A DNA stretch of 37,168 bases from Companilactobacillus futsaii JCM 17355. GTDB taxonomy: Bacteria > Bacillota > Bacilli > Lactobacillales > Lactobacillaceae. Position 1 is the first letter of the stretch; every line of letters starts with the position of its first letter. This document shows positions 8,352 through 16,400 of the stretch, in pieces. Where the stretch lies: contig NZ_AZDO01000007.1 in the NCBI RefSeq assembly GCF_001435505.1, forward strand, positions 1 through 37,168, read 5' to 3'. Below the pieces are notes generated by a model. The model did no database searches. It saw only the letters and a program-made list of their open reading frames with translations, and was not told where the DNA came from. The position numbers were made by a program, and so were the translations under genes.

Positions 8352-9293
8352 ATAAGAGTTCAAAAGAGAAGACGCAAAAAATATTTACGTTTATTTTTAG
8401 TGGTTTGTTTATTGGTTGTCGGATTTGGTTACTATCACAACAATTCACAAGCTTCGATAAGCAGTAGTGACAATTCTAAAGTAACTAAAGCTGTTAAAAA
8501 GAAACGCAAAATTATCAAAACTAATTTAACTAATTATTTAAATACTGTGACTGCTGACGGAACAGCTAGTGTCAGTTTTTACAATTTAGGAAATGACGAT
8601 AGTAATTCTAATAGTAAGTACAATCAAGTTTATCAAGAAGGTAATTTAGAAGTTGAATCCAATGCTTCGACAATCAAAACAGCTGCTAGTACGTACAAGT
8701 TATACTTATCAGCTTTCTTGATGGGTCAAAAGCAAAACGGCAATTTTAGCTGGACTAGTGAAAATAGTACTGGTTTCAACAAAATGATTGTTAATAGTGA
8801 AAATGATTTCGCTGAAGAACAAATTAATAATTATAGTGCTGATACAATCAGTTCTTACTTGAAAAAACAAGGCTATTACGGCAATGTCTTCCAAGAAGGA
8901 CAAGCAGCTCAGACTACTAGTTATAGTTTGGAACTATTGTTAAGAGACTTGGAAAATGGAACAGGCTCATTTAAGAATTCATCGGATCAACAAAAGTTAC
9001 TCAATCTCATGGGCAAGCAAATTTATCGAACAGGAATTCCAACCGGTGTAGCACAGGCCAATTCAGGTACAACTGTTCAGGATAAAGTTGGTTTTCTTGA
9101 TGATACTAACAATGATGCGGCTATTGTTACCTTACCAAACGGTCAAAAATACGTTCTTGTTATCATGACTGATGGTCACAACCAAAGTGGGTTGAGTGGT
9201 TTCTCAAGAATTGCAGAAATTGCTAAGAATGTTCAGGAAATCGTTTATGGCGATGATGCTGGTAAGAAATTAGTTAATTATTCGAATAATTAG
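8352..9293 (+). CDS. Membrane-anchored serine hydrolase, class A beta-lactamase-like fold, apparent ATA start
   Basis: Encodes about 313 residues. Motifs match the serine beta-lactamase/penicillin-binding fold: STYK (SxxK, nucleophile at nt 8688), SEN in NSENDF (SxN), and KVG (KTG equivalent) near residue 245. Such proteins act outside the membrane on cell-wall-like substrates, but activity here is unproven. The reading frame runs open from 8343: VQKRRRKKYLRLFLVVCLLV, a basic stretch plus hydrophobic helix, is a textbook signal anchor. Yet no ATG/GTG/TTG lies ahead of it. GAGG (8341-8344) sits 7 bases before ATA 8352, whereas GTG 8400 has no ribosome binding site and would cut off the basic residues. 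So either ATA initiates or an ATG mutated to ATA. Confidence 0.75.
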   Translation: MRVQKRRRKKYLRLFLVVCLLVVGFGYYHNNSQASISSSDNSKVTKAVKKKRKIIKTNLTNYLNTVTADGTASVSFYNLGNDDSNSNSKYNQVYQEGNLEVESNASTIKTAASTYKLYLSAFLMGQKQNGNFSWTSENSTGFNKMIVNSENDFAEEQINNYSADTISSYLKKQGYYGNVFQEGQAAQTTSYSLELLLRDLENGTGSFKNSSDQQKLLNLMGKQIYRTGIPTGVAQANSGTTVQDKVGFLDDTNNDAAIVTLPNGQKYVLVIMTDGHNQSGLSGFSRIAEIAKNVQEIVYGDDAGKKLVNYSNN

Positions 9294-9295
9294 GG

Positions 9296-9328
9296 AATGC
9301 CTTTGATTAAATTCAAGGGTATTTTTTG
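9296..9328 (+). terminator. Terminator after serine-hydrolase-like gene
   Basis: AATGCCTTTGA pairs over 11 positions (G-U allowed) with TCAAGGGTATT and is followed by a T-run. It overlaps the open frame 5' of the next gene, supporting the downstream start at 9417. Confidence 0.88.
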
Positions 9329-9340
9329 TGCGCAATTTAG

Positions 9341-9397
9341 CAATACCGATTACACTATGAAGAAAAGTTATGCTACCATTTTAAGTAATCGGTTACA
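9341..9397 (+). promoter_or_regulatory. Two CcpA cre-like sites upstream of flavoprotein gene
   Basis: AGTAATCGGTTACA (9384-9397) matches the cre consensus TGWAANCGNTNNCA at all but the first position. The complement of 9341-9354 reads TGTAATCGGTATTG, matching all but the last two positions. The cores ACCGATTAC (9345-9353) and GTAATCGGT (9385-9393) are an exact inverted pair about 40 bp centre to centre. Being 20 bp upstream of the start codon, the right-hand site would allow carbon catabolite control of this reductase. Confidence 0.55.
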
Positions 9398-9416
9398 AAA
9401 ATGGGGGATGATGCTT

Positions 9417-11216
9417 ATGAGTAAGGTACAAACATTCAAGGGAACTGCTCAAAGTTTCCATGGACCAGTGACTGCCATTGTTACAGTTACAGACGGAAAG
9501 ATTTCCAAAGTTGAGAGTGACAATATCGCTCCTAATACTGTTGGAAAACTAGCAATTGAAAGTATGCAAAACCAAATGACATCTGGACAAACTGAGGATA
9601 TTGATGCCATTTCTGGTGCTTCATCCAGTACTAGTAATTTTAAAAAAGCTGTCGAAAAAGCTTTGGCAGTTTATCGTGGCGAGCTATCACAAGAAGATGC
9701 TTTGGACGTTAATGTCTTAGCACCAACTGATGGTGGCAAGGATAAATCTATCAATCGTCCCAAACCTTCACCTGCTAGAGGACCAGTTTATTGCAGTGAC
9801 GGTTTGAAATTTGATGATTCAGCTGATGTCGTAGTAGTTGGTTCAGGTGGGGCTGGATTGGCCGCTGCAGCACAAGCCGCTCAAGATGGTTTATCAGTTT
9901 TGATTTTAGAAAAAGCCGGGGTTCCTGGTGGGACAACCAACTATTCTGGCGGTGTTATTCAAGCCGCTGGAACTAAATATCAAAAAGAATTTACCAAATA
10001 TCAAAACGATACTCCTGAAAAACACGCTAATTTGTGGTTAGCTGCTGGTGAAAATCGTGTTAATCCAGAATTGGTCAAAGATTTAGCTAACGGTGCTCCT
10101 AAGAATATCGAATGGTTAGCTGATCAAGGAATCAAGTGGAGTTCAATTTATGGTCACTGCCACATTCCTTACGTTAAAGATGAAGACTTCGCCGATAGAA
10201 TCCACGTCTATGATGGCGGTGGCGGTATGGGTCAAGGAATTGTTCTGACTCAAGCTTTGTTAAAGACTGCTTTGGACAATGGAGCTAAAATCAAGTATCA
10301 AGCTCCGGTCGTTTCTTTGATCCAAGTTGCTGGTACTAAAGAAGTTAAGGGTGTTGTGGCACAAACTCAAACTGGTGATATTTACGTCAAAGCTAACAAA
10401 GGTGTGATTTTGGCTACCGCAAGTATCGACCATAATGAGGAATTGGCTCATGACTTGAATGCTCAACAATATCACGATTTACAAGACCACGCTTGTCTTT
10501 CAACGGTGACTGATACTGGTGACGGAATCAAGATGGGTCAAATGGCCGGTGCCGCCGTTGCTGGTATGGGTGGAACGATTGATTTTGACAACAAGACTGG
10601 TAATGCGACTGATGACCGAGTTCCAACGATGCCTTCAATTTTTGTTAATAGTCAAGGACAACGTTTCGTTTGTGAAGACGCTACGTATGCTTATACTTAT
10701 CGAGCAATTTTCCAACAAGAAGCTCAACTTGGCGGTTCAACTTACATGATTTTTGACGAGAAATCACTTTCTGCTAAAGGTAGCGTTTGGGATAAAGAAT
10801 CATTAGAAAAAGATTTGGATAAAGGTGACGTTCAAAAAGCTGATTCAATTGAAGAATTGGCTGAATTAATCGATGTACCGGTAGCTAACTTGCAAAATAC
10901 GTTAGATGTTTGGAACACTAATGCCGCTACTGGCAAGGATCCCGAATTTGGTCGTCGAACAGGTATCCAAATTTTGGCCGCTCCATTTTATGTTCATAAG
11001 AATAGAGAAGCTAACCTCGGTGCTATCGGTGGTTTGAAAATCAACGTTAACTGCCAAGTTTTGGATAACGCTAATCAACCAATTAGTGGCTTGTTCGCTG
11101 CTGGATTGAATGCCGGTGGTTGGATTGGACCTTATTATCCAGGTTCAGGTACAGCTATTTCTGGTATCGTTCATCAAGGACGTAAAGCTGCGCAATTTAT
11201 TAAAGAAAATAATTAG
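9417..11216 (+). CDS. FMN-binding domain plus FAD flavoprotein reductase (flavocytochrome c / urocanate-hydroxycinnamate reductase-like)
   Basis: A 599-residue two-domain flavoprotein. Residues about 5-85 are an FMN_bind domain ending in DAISGASSST, the D-x-x-[ST]-G-A-[ST] motif at which ApbE-type transferases attach FMN covalently. After a linker, a FAD_binding_2 reductase domain begins ADVVVVGSGGAGLAAAAQAA with EKAG, and ends GLFAAGLNAGGWIGPYYPGSG. Family members reduce activated C=C bonds (fumarate, urocanate, hydroxycinnamates). The NRLGG arginine of fumarate reductases is absent (YYPGSG), so the substrate is probably another enoate. ATG 9417 has GGGGGA 8 bases upstream. No signal peptide, so it is cytosolic. 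Stand-alone gene between two terminators, with cre-like sites in front. Confidence 0.9.
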   Translation: MSKVQTFKGTAQSFHGPVTAIVTVTDGKISKVESDNIAPNTVGKLAIESMQNQMTSGQTEDIDAISGASSSTSNFKKAVEKALAVYRGELSQEDALDVNVLAPTDGGKDKSINRPKPSPARGPVYCSDGLKFDDSADVVVVGSGGAGLAAAAQAAQDGLSVLILEKAGVPGGTTNYSGGVIQAAGTKYQKEFTKYQNDTPEKHANLWLAAGENRVNPELVKDLANGAPKNIEWLADQGIKWSSIYGHCHIPYVKDEDFADRIHVYDGGGGMGQGIVLTQALLKTALDNGAKIKYQAPVVSLIQVAGTKEVKGVVAQTQTGDIYVKANKGVILATASIDHNEELAHDLNAQQYHDLQDHACLSTVTDTGDGIKMGQMAGAAVAGMGGTIDFDNKTGNATDDRVPTMPSIFVNSQGQRFVCEDATYAYTYRAIFQQEAQLGGSTYMIFDEKSLSAKGSVWDKESLEKDLDKGDVQKADSIEELAELIDVPVANLQNTLDVWNTNAATGKDPEFGRRTGIQILAAPFYVHKNREANLGAIGGLKINVNCQVLDNANQPISGLFAAGLNAGGWIGPYYPGSGTAISGIVHQGRKAAQFIKENN

Positions 11217-11220
11217 AATT

Positions 11221-11250
11221 AAGGGATGTCTTTGCCGGCATTCCTTTTTT
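11221..11250 (+). terminator. Terminator after flavoprotein reductase
   Basis: AAGGGATG and CATTCCTT pair around a 10-base loop, followed by six T. Confidence 0.85.
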
Positions 11251-11306
11251 AATATTCTCGTGAATGTAATAAAATAGAACTAATTAAACATTTGTGAGGG
11301 ATAACA

Positions 11307-12542
11307 ATGGATATGGATGGAGAAGATCAACTACTAAAGTCGGATATTATTGACAAGCACGTCCGACAGAATCTCAATCTTAGCTGGTTGAATTTTGCGG
11401 TGCTATTTTGTGCGACGATAATTGCTAGTATTGGTTTGAATATGGATTCAGTAGCGATAGTTATTGGTGCCATGCTGATATCACCAATTATGGATCCTAT
11501 CATCGGAATGGGTTATGGTGTCGGGATCCGTGATACGAAGCTGTTGAGAAAAGCTGTCATGGTTTATTTGATTGAAGTGATTGTTGGTTTAATTGCGGCA
11601 ACGATTTACTTTTCACTTTCGCCGATTAAAGATGCCAGTGAACAAATTATTGCTAGAACTCAACCGGCCATTTGGGATGTATTAGTAGCGTTCTTTGGTG
11701 GTGTTGCCGGTATTATCGGTTCTGCCAAAAAAGATCCCGGAAATATTTTACCTGGAGTTGCGATTGCGACAGCTCTAATTCCACCATTATCGACCGTGGG
11801 CTATGGCTTGAGTCAGTTTAAATGGTCGATAGTCTTTAGTGCCGGTTATTTATTCTTGATTAATACTTTCTTTATCGCTTTAGCAACGATGTTAGGAACA
11901 TTAGTCTTTAACCTTAAACAACACCGTGCCAGTGGAATTCCTATAAAAAATCAAGTGCTAATTATCATTGCGGCGATTATTATTACGATTCCTAGTTTGA
12001 TTTCTGCCTCGACTTTGGTCAAAAAAACTTACAATGAGACACAATTGACGAGTTTTATCGATAATGAAATACCTGGTTTGTACGTGGTCAATAAGCAATT
12101 TGAGGATAAAAAAATCAAGTTGGTCGTTATTGGAGATGATTTGAACAAGTCAGAAATCAGTAGCTTGGATAATCGTTTGAGCGACTATCAATTAGGTGAT
12201 TATAAATTACAATTCCAGCAACTTTCGAAGGGTAATTATTTGAGTGTCAATGCCTTCAAGAAGTATGTCGACCAAGAGAAGAGCAGTACTACTCAATCGA
12301 CTACAAGTAGTAGCGATAAGAATCTGTTGAAATTAAAGAGTCAAATTACCAAAGAATATCCAGATGCGGTAGAGAAAGTTTATATTGGTCAATTAGTAGA
12401 GAAAAATAAGAGCGATAAGGCTTTGATCTTAGTTAAATTAAAGGATGAAACACCAGATAATCAAACGGACGTTAAGAAATTTGTTAAAACGTCAGCTGAT
12501 AAACTGAATATTGATTATTCGTTGCATTTTACCAAAGATTAA
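11307..12542 (+). CDS. DUF389 family membrane protein
   Basis: A 411-residue protein of the DUF389 (TIGR00341-type) family. About six hydrophobic helices occupy residues 25-235, with the conserved family signature IVIGAMLISPIMDPIIGMGYG near residue 55 and ATALIPPLSTVGYGL near 150. The remainder (240-411) is a hydrophilic domain that may lie on one face of the membrane, with a Ser/Thr-rich linker (about 325-340). No biochemical function is established for the family as far as I know. ATG 11307 is preceded by GTGAGGG. The RibD-like gene follows 87 bp later but seems to have its own promoter. Confidence 0.88.
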   Translation: MDMDGEDQLLKSDIIDKHVRQNLNLSWLNFAVLFCATIIASIGLNMDSVAIVIGAMLISPIMDPIIGMGYGVGIRDTKLLRKAVMVYLIEVIVGLIAATIYFSLSPIKDASEQIIARTQPAIWDVLVAFFGGVAGIIGSAKKDPGNILPGVAIATALIPPLSTVGYGLSQFKWSIVFSAGYLFLINTFFIALATMLGTLVFNLKQHRASGIPIKNQVLIIIAAIIITIPSLISASTLVKKTYNETQLTSFIDNEIPGLYVVNKQFEDKKIKLVVIGDDLNKSEISSLDNRLSDYQLGDYKLQFQQLSKGNYLSVNAFKKYVDQEKSSTTQSTTSSSDKNLLKLKSQITKEYPDAVEKVYIGQLVEKNKSDKALILVKLKDETPDNQTDVKKFVKTSADKLNIDYSLHFTKD

Positions 12543-12563
12543 AATACGGAATGTAAAGAAATA

Positions 12564-12596
12564 ATTATCGGATAATCATTCAATTGGCTATATAAT
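12564..12596 (+). promoter_or_regulatory. Dyad and -10 upstream of RibD-like gene
   Basis: ATTATC-G-GATAAT (12564-12576) is a perfect 13-bp dyad in the -35 region of a TATAAT at 12591-12596. The position fits an operator, but the regulator is not evident locally. Confidence 0.4.
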
Positions 12597-12629
12597 TATG
12601 TTTAAGAAAGCTGATTGGAGGATTGGGTT

Positions 12630-13169
12630 ATGGCACGGAAAGTTATTCTATTTATTGCGGAGACTTTAGATGGATATATTGCGGAAGAAAATGGCAATAT
12701 CGACTATTTGATTGATAATGATTTTACTTCGGGGGAAACGAAAGATCGTGAGTATGAGAGGCTAGTCAAACATATCGATACAGTAGTTATGGGCCGCAAG
12801 ACTTACGATCAAGTTGCTAACAAGCTATCTCCCAATGATTATCCATACGATAGTTTTGAAAATTATATTATGACAAGACATCCCGGGGACGATGTTGGTA
12901 ATATTCACTTTATTGATGAAGATGTGGAAGATTTGATTCGGGGCTTGAAACAAGAAGCGTCGAAAAAGGATATTTGGATCGTCGGTGGCAGCAGCGTGAT
13001 TGCTCCACTAGTTAATAGCGACTTAATTGACGTTTATCAAATCGGCATCGTTCCAATTGTTTTAGGCAAAGGTATTCCGTTGTTTTCAGATAAAACTAAG
13101 TTTAAAGAATTCAATTTAGTAACAGCTAAAAAAGTAAATGGTATCGCATATTTAACATATGAAAAATAA
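12630..13169 (+). CDS. RibD C-terminal/dihydrofolate reductase-like protein
   Basis: A 179-residue stand-alone RibD_C/DHFR-fold protein (YwjB/YyaP type). It begins RKVILFIAETLDGYIAEENG, has the VVMGRKTYD motif of the NADPH-binding region and the DIWIVGGSSVIAPLV glycine-rich motif, and ends in the expected PIVLGKGIPLF stretch. These proteins bind NADPH; most single-domain members have no proven substrate, and it should not be read as folate DHFR (folA). ATG 12630 is chosen because GGAGGA lies 8-9 bases upstream; an in-frame TTG at 12615 overlaps that site. Followed by a very strong terminator. Confidence 0.87.
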   Translation: MARKVILFIAETLDGYIAEENGNIDYLIDNDFTSGETKDREYERLVKHIDTVVMGRKTYDQVANKLSPNDYPYDSFENYIMTRHPGDDVGNIHFIDEDVEDLIRGLKQEASKKDIWIVGGSSVIAPLVNSDLIDVYQIGIVPIVLGKGIPLFSDKTKFKEFNLVTAKKVNGIAYLTYEK

Positions 13170-13170
13170 T

Positions 13171-13213
13171 AAAGCCACTCAATTTTGATATTTGAAAATT
13201 GAGTGGCTTTTTG
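13171..13213. terminator. Strong bidirectional-looking terminator
   Basis: A perfect 16-bp stem, AAAGCCACTCAATTTT with its complement, around an 8-base loop, flanked by A-run and T-run. It closes the RibD-like transcript. Confidence 0.93.
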
Positions 13214-13475
13214 TTGGATATAATTTTTAAATTTTTATATATCATAGTGATGTTTGTACATTATTTTTATGATTTATTTTATTTATAAAGTTATAAAGTA
13301 CTTGTAATCAGTTACATAATAAGTGTTATTATCAAGGTGTTAGAATGCTTTTAAGATTTGTCGTTATGATAATTAGGCTATTTCATTCGGATTCTTCAAG
13401 TGAAGTAACTTTTTTAATTTTTATATATGTTATTGAGATTAATTAAAGTTTTTTGGAAAACGGAGGGATTTTTCT
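13214..13475. promoter_or_regulatory. AT-rich leader region of the giant surface protein gene
   Basis: About 260 bp, very AT-rich, without a clear gene. TTGTAA near 13302 with TGTTAT 17 bp later is a weak promoter candidate. An ATG at 13345 with AAGGTG 5 bases ahead opens a 33-codon frame ending at 13446 (starts MLLRFVVMII), possibly a leader peptide but equally likely chance. Two similar AT-rich words, around 13223 and 13411, look like low complexity. The ribosome binding site CGGAGGG precedes the main start. Confidence 0.35.
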
Positions 13476-16400
13476 ATGAAGAAGAATGTTAAATATATTG
13501 GTAGTGCAATTGCAGTGGCATTGTTAGCTGCTGGAGCTCCGGTCGTGATTTCTATGATGGTACCCACAAGTGAAATTGTTGTTAATGCCGACGGGGTTGA
13601 TTATAATCCACCATCTGACTTACCAATAACTACTTTTCTTAATGATTTTATGAGTCAATTTGGTGATCAGTATGTGTCAAATTCTCAAGTGTTTGTAGAT
13701 GCATTAGAGCAAAAGTATCCTTACATAGTAGAAGGTAAATATTCATATTTTGATCCTGATAATCCGGCGCATGTTTTGGATTTACAAAGGGATCCTGCTG
13801 TGGAAATGTTAAAAATTAAGAAAAATACTTTTCCTCTTGCTAATGGTAATAATGATTATTATCGTGATGTTTTAGGCTCTCTTAAATTAACTGATGCAAA
13901 TCAAAATCAGATTATATTGAAAAGTGCCGATGATTACTCAAGAGTAGAAGATGAATTTAAAAATAATAAAATACCATTTCCTATTACAATTGAAATACAA
14001 ATGGTATCATCAACGAATCCATCGGATGGATATGGAACATATACCCCACCCTCTCTAGAGACACCAGGCGTTACTTCAGACATGATTTACAAAAAGTTTA
14101 AGATTAATATGAGTAGATTTGATGTAACTAAGGAAGTTACATCACCTAATGTAGTAGTAGGAAGCAGTTTATCTGACTCTGCATTGGTCAATAATAATTC
14201 ATTGAAGGTTACTGATAATTATTCGGTTACCAATGGTGATGGACAAAGGGTTCCTATTTATGGTAAAAGTTTGTTTACCGGTACAGACGAAGGGAAAAAG
14301 GCGGCTGCTGATTATGCTAGCAGTTCTCAATTTAATCCAGATTCTATGGATAGTGGAAATATTCCTTCAGGAGTTTTAAATTCTGACAATCAAATCACAA
14401 AACCTGGAACATACTATCAAACAGTATCATATAAGTTGGATAACGGAAATGATAAGGCTATTGAAGCAATGTTAAATGATTCTGTAGATCCAGAAACAAG
14501 TCAAAAAGTTAATTTATATAAATTATTTATAAACGGAAGTAATACTGAGGCAACAGTAGGTACTGATTTTATTTACAATAAGTCTGTTGGCATGATTACT
14601 ATTATTCGGCCAATTAACGTTGTAGACAATGGAGTAAAAAAGAATATTGTAAATCAAGAGACAAACGTTGGTGAAACAAAGTACTCCTCAGAGATTGTAG
14701 CAGGTAATACGCTATCTGATGGAGTAGGAAATTCGTTAATAAATGATTCTGACACTAATAGGGGAATTACCTTTGGTGATAATTATTATTCTGAAAATAC
14801 TGATCCAAGTGAGGTTTTGAACAACGATAAAGATAGTTCGGTTAATGTAACTGATAGTAATGGAAATTTTATTCAATCAGGAAATTATCTTCGTACAATA
14901 ACATTTCATTTGATTACTAGTTCTGTTGATACAAATAAGTTTGGTACGGAAGAAAATAAAGATTATGTGTTGAATACTGATAATAATACAGTTACTTATA
15001 TTCAAAAGGTTCATATAGGTGATCCTACACAAAAAATAGATGTAACTGTAGATATCCCCGATGTTAATGTTTATTATATGGATCCCGTTAATACTGATAC
15101 TAATGAATTAAAAATCAGTACAAAAAATGGAGATATAATTAGTAGTAATGTGGAAATAGGAACTTCTTATTACGGTAGTGCTGAAAATGCTCTTGAAAAA
15201 ACTAATCCAGAAACAATAGTAAAGAATGGAGTATATAATTCAATTGGTGATAAATATAGAACGGTAACTTACACTTTACCGAAGAATGTTAGTTACTATA
15301 CTTTTCCTAAAACAGAAAATGATGTCGGGTATACTACTGATGGAAATACCGTGACTTATGTGCAAAAAGTTAAGATTAATCGTATGATAGCTACAGTTAC
15401 GGTTGATCCTTTAGAAATACCTTTAGGAACAAGTATTAATGACTCGTCAGTAAGTAATGAAAATATTGGCCTTTCAATAAAAGCAAATAATAAAGAATTA
15501 AATCATACTGATCCTGTTATCACCTTTATAAGTGATAATACTGGATACAATACTAATAATTATTTTGTTAATAAAGAAAATGCTTTGGATGGTAGTCCTA
15601 GTTCAACAAATATTATTGAAAATGGCAAATTTGTTCATTCTGGAACATATTATCGTGTTGTTAGAATAACTAATACGATAATGCCAGGTGCATATAATTA
15701 TCAATTGGAATCGGATAGTGACAATATGAAAGTAATACCAGGTGGAACACGCTATTATTATTATGCACAACCAGTAATAGTTTCTGAACCTAAAGAAACA
15801 TCAGAGAATATTAATGCTTTAACCGTAATAGCTGGGACACCAAGTGATGGCGCTTCTATTGATGGAACAAAATTAAATGATTCTACAATTTATGATATAA
15901 AGGATGTCTCTGATTCGGGTAATCCTAATTCAATTGTATCTAATGTAACAATTGGAGACTATTATGAAAAAGAAAATGATGCTTTAGAGGGTGATAAATC
16001 CAAGACTGCTGACACCACTAAAGGATTGACTAAGAGTACCTACTACAGAACTATTACTTTCAAACTCAATGAAGGTGATGGATATAAATATAGTTTTCCA
16101 AATGCTGAAAAAATAGACGCAGAAAATGATGAAGTCACATATATTCAAAAAATCACTGTTGATCCAATTGTTGCTAAAGTAGATTCAGCAACTGTGCCAG
16201 AGATTACGATAAAGGATCTTATCAGTAAGTTACCTGATAGTTCTAATTATGCTTTGAAAATGAAGGATGATACACCTATTCATGCAGAAGTTGAATCTGA
16301 TACCGTATATGAAGATAGCAATTTAAATACTCCTGTTAAAAGCGATACTTTTGATAAGGCGAAAACTTATTACCGTGCTATAACATTTAAACCAACGGAT

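Noticed and set aside
10260-10749. Open frames on both strands inside the flavoprotein gene
   Set aside because: They lie fully within a gene with intact FAD-domain motifs and have no start context.
13223-13436. Two similar AT-rich words upstream of the surface protein gene as a direct repeat
   Set aside because: Made almost only of T-runs and TATATAT; likely low-complexity similarity.
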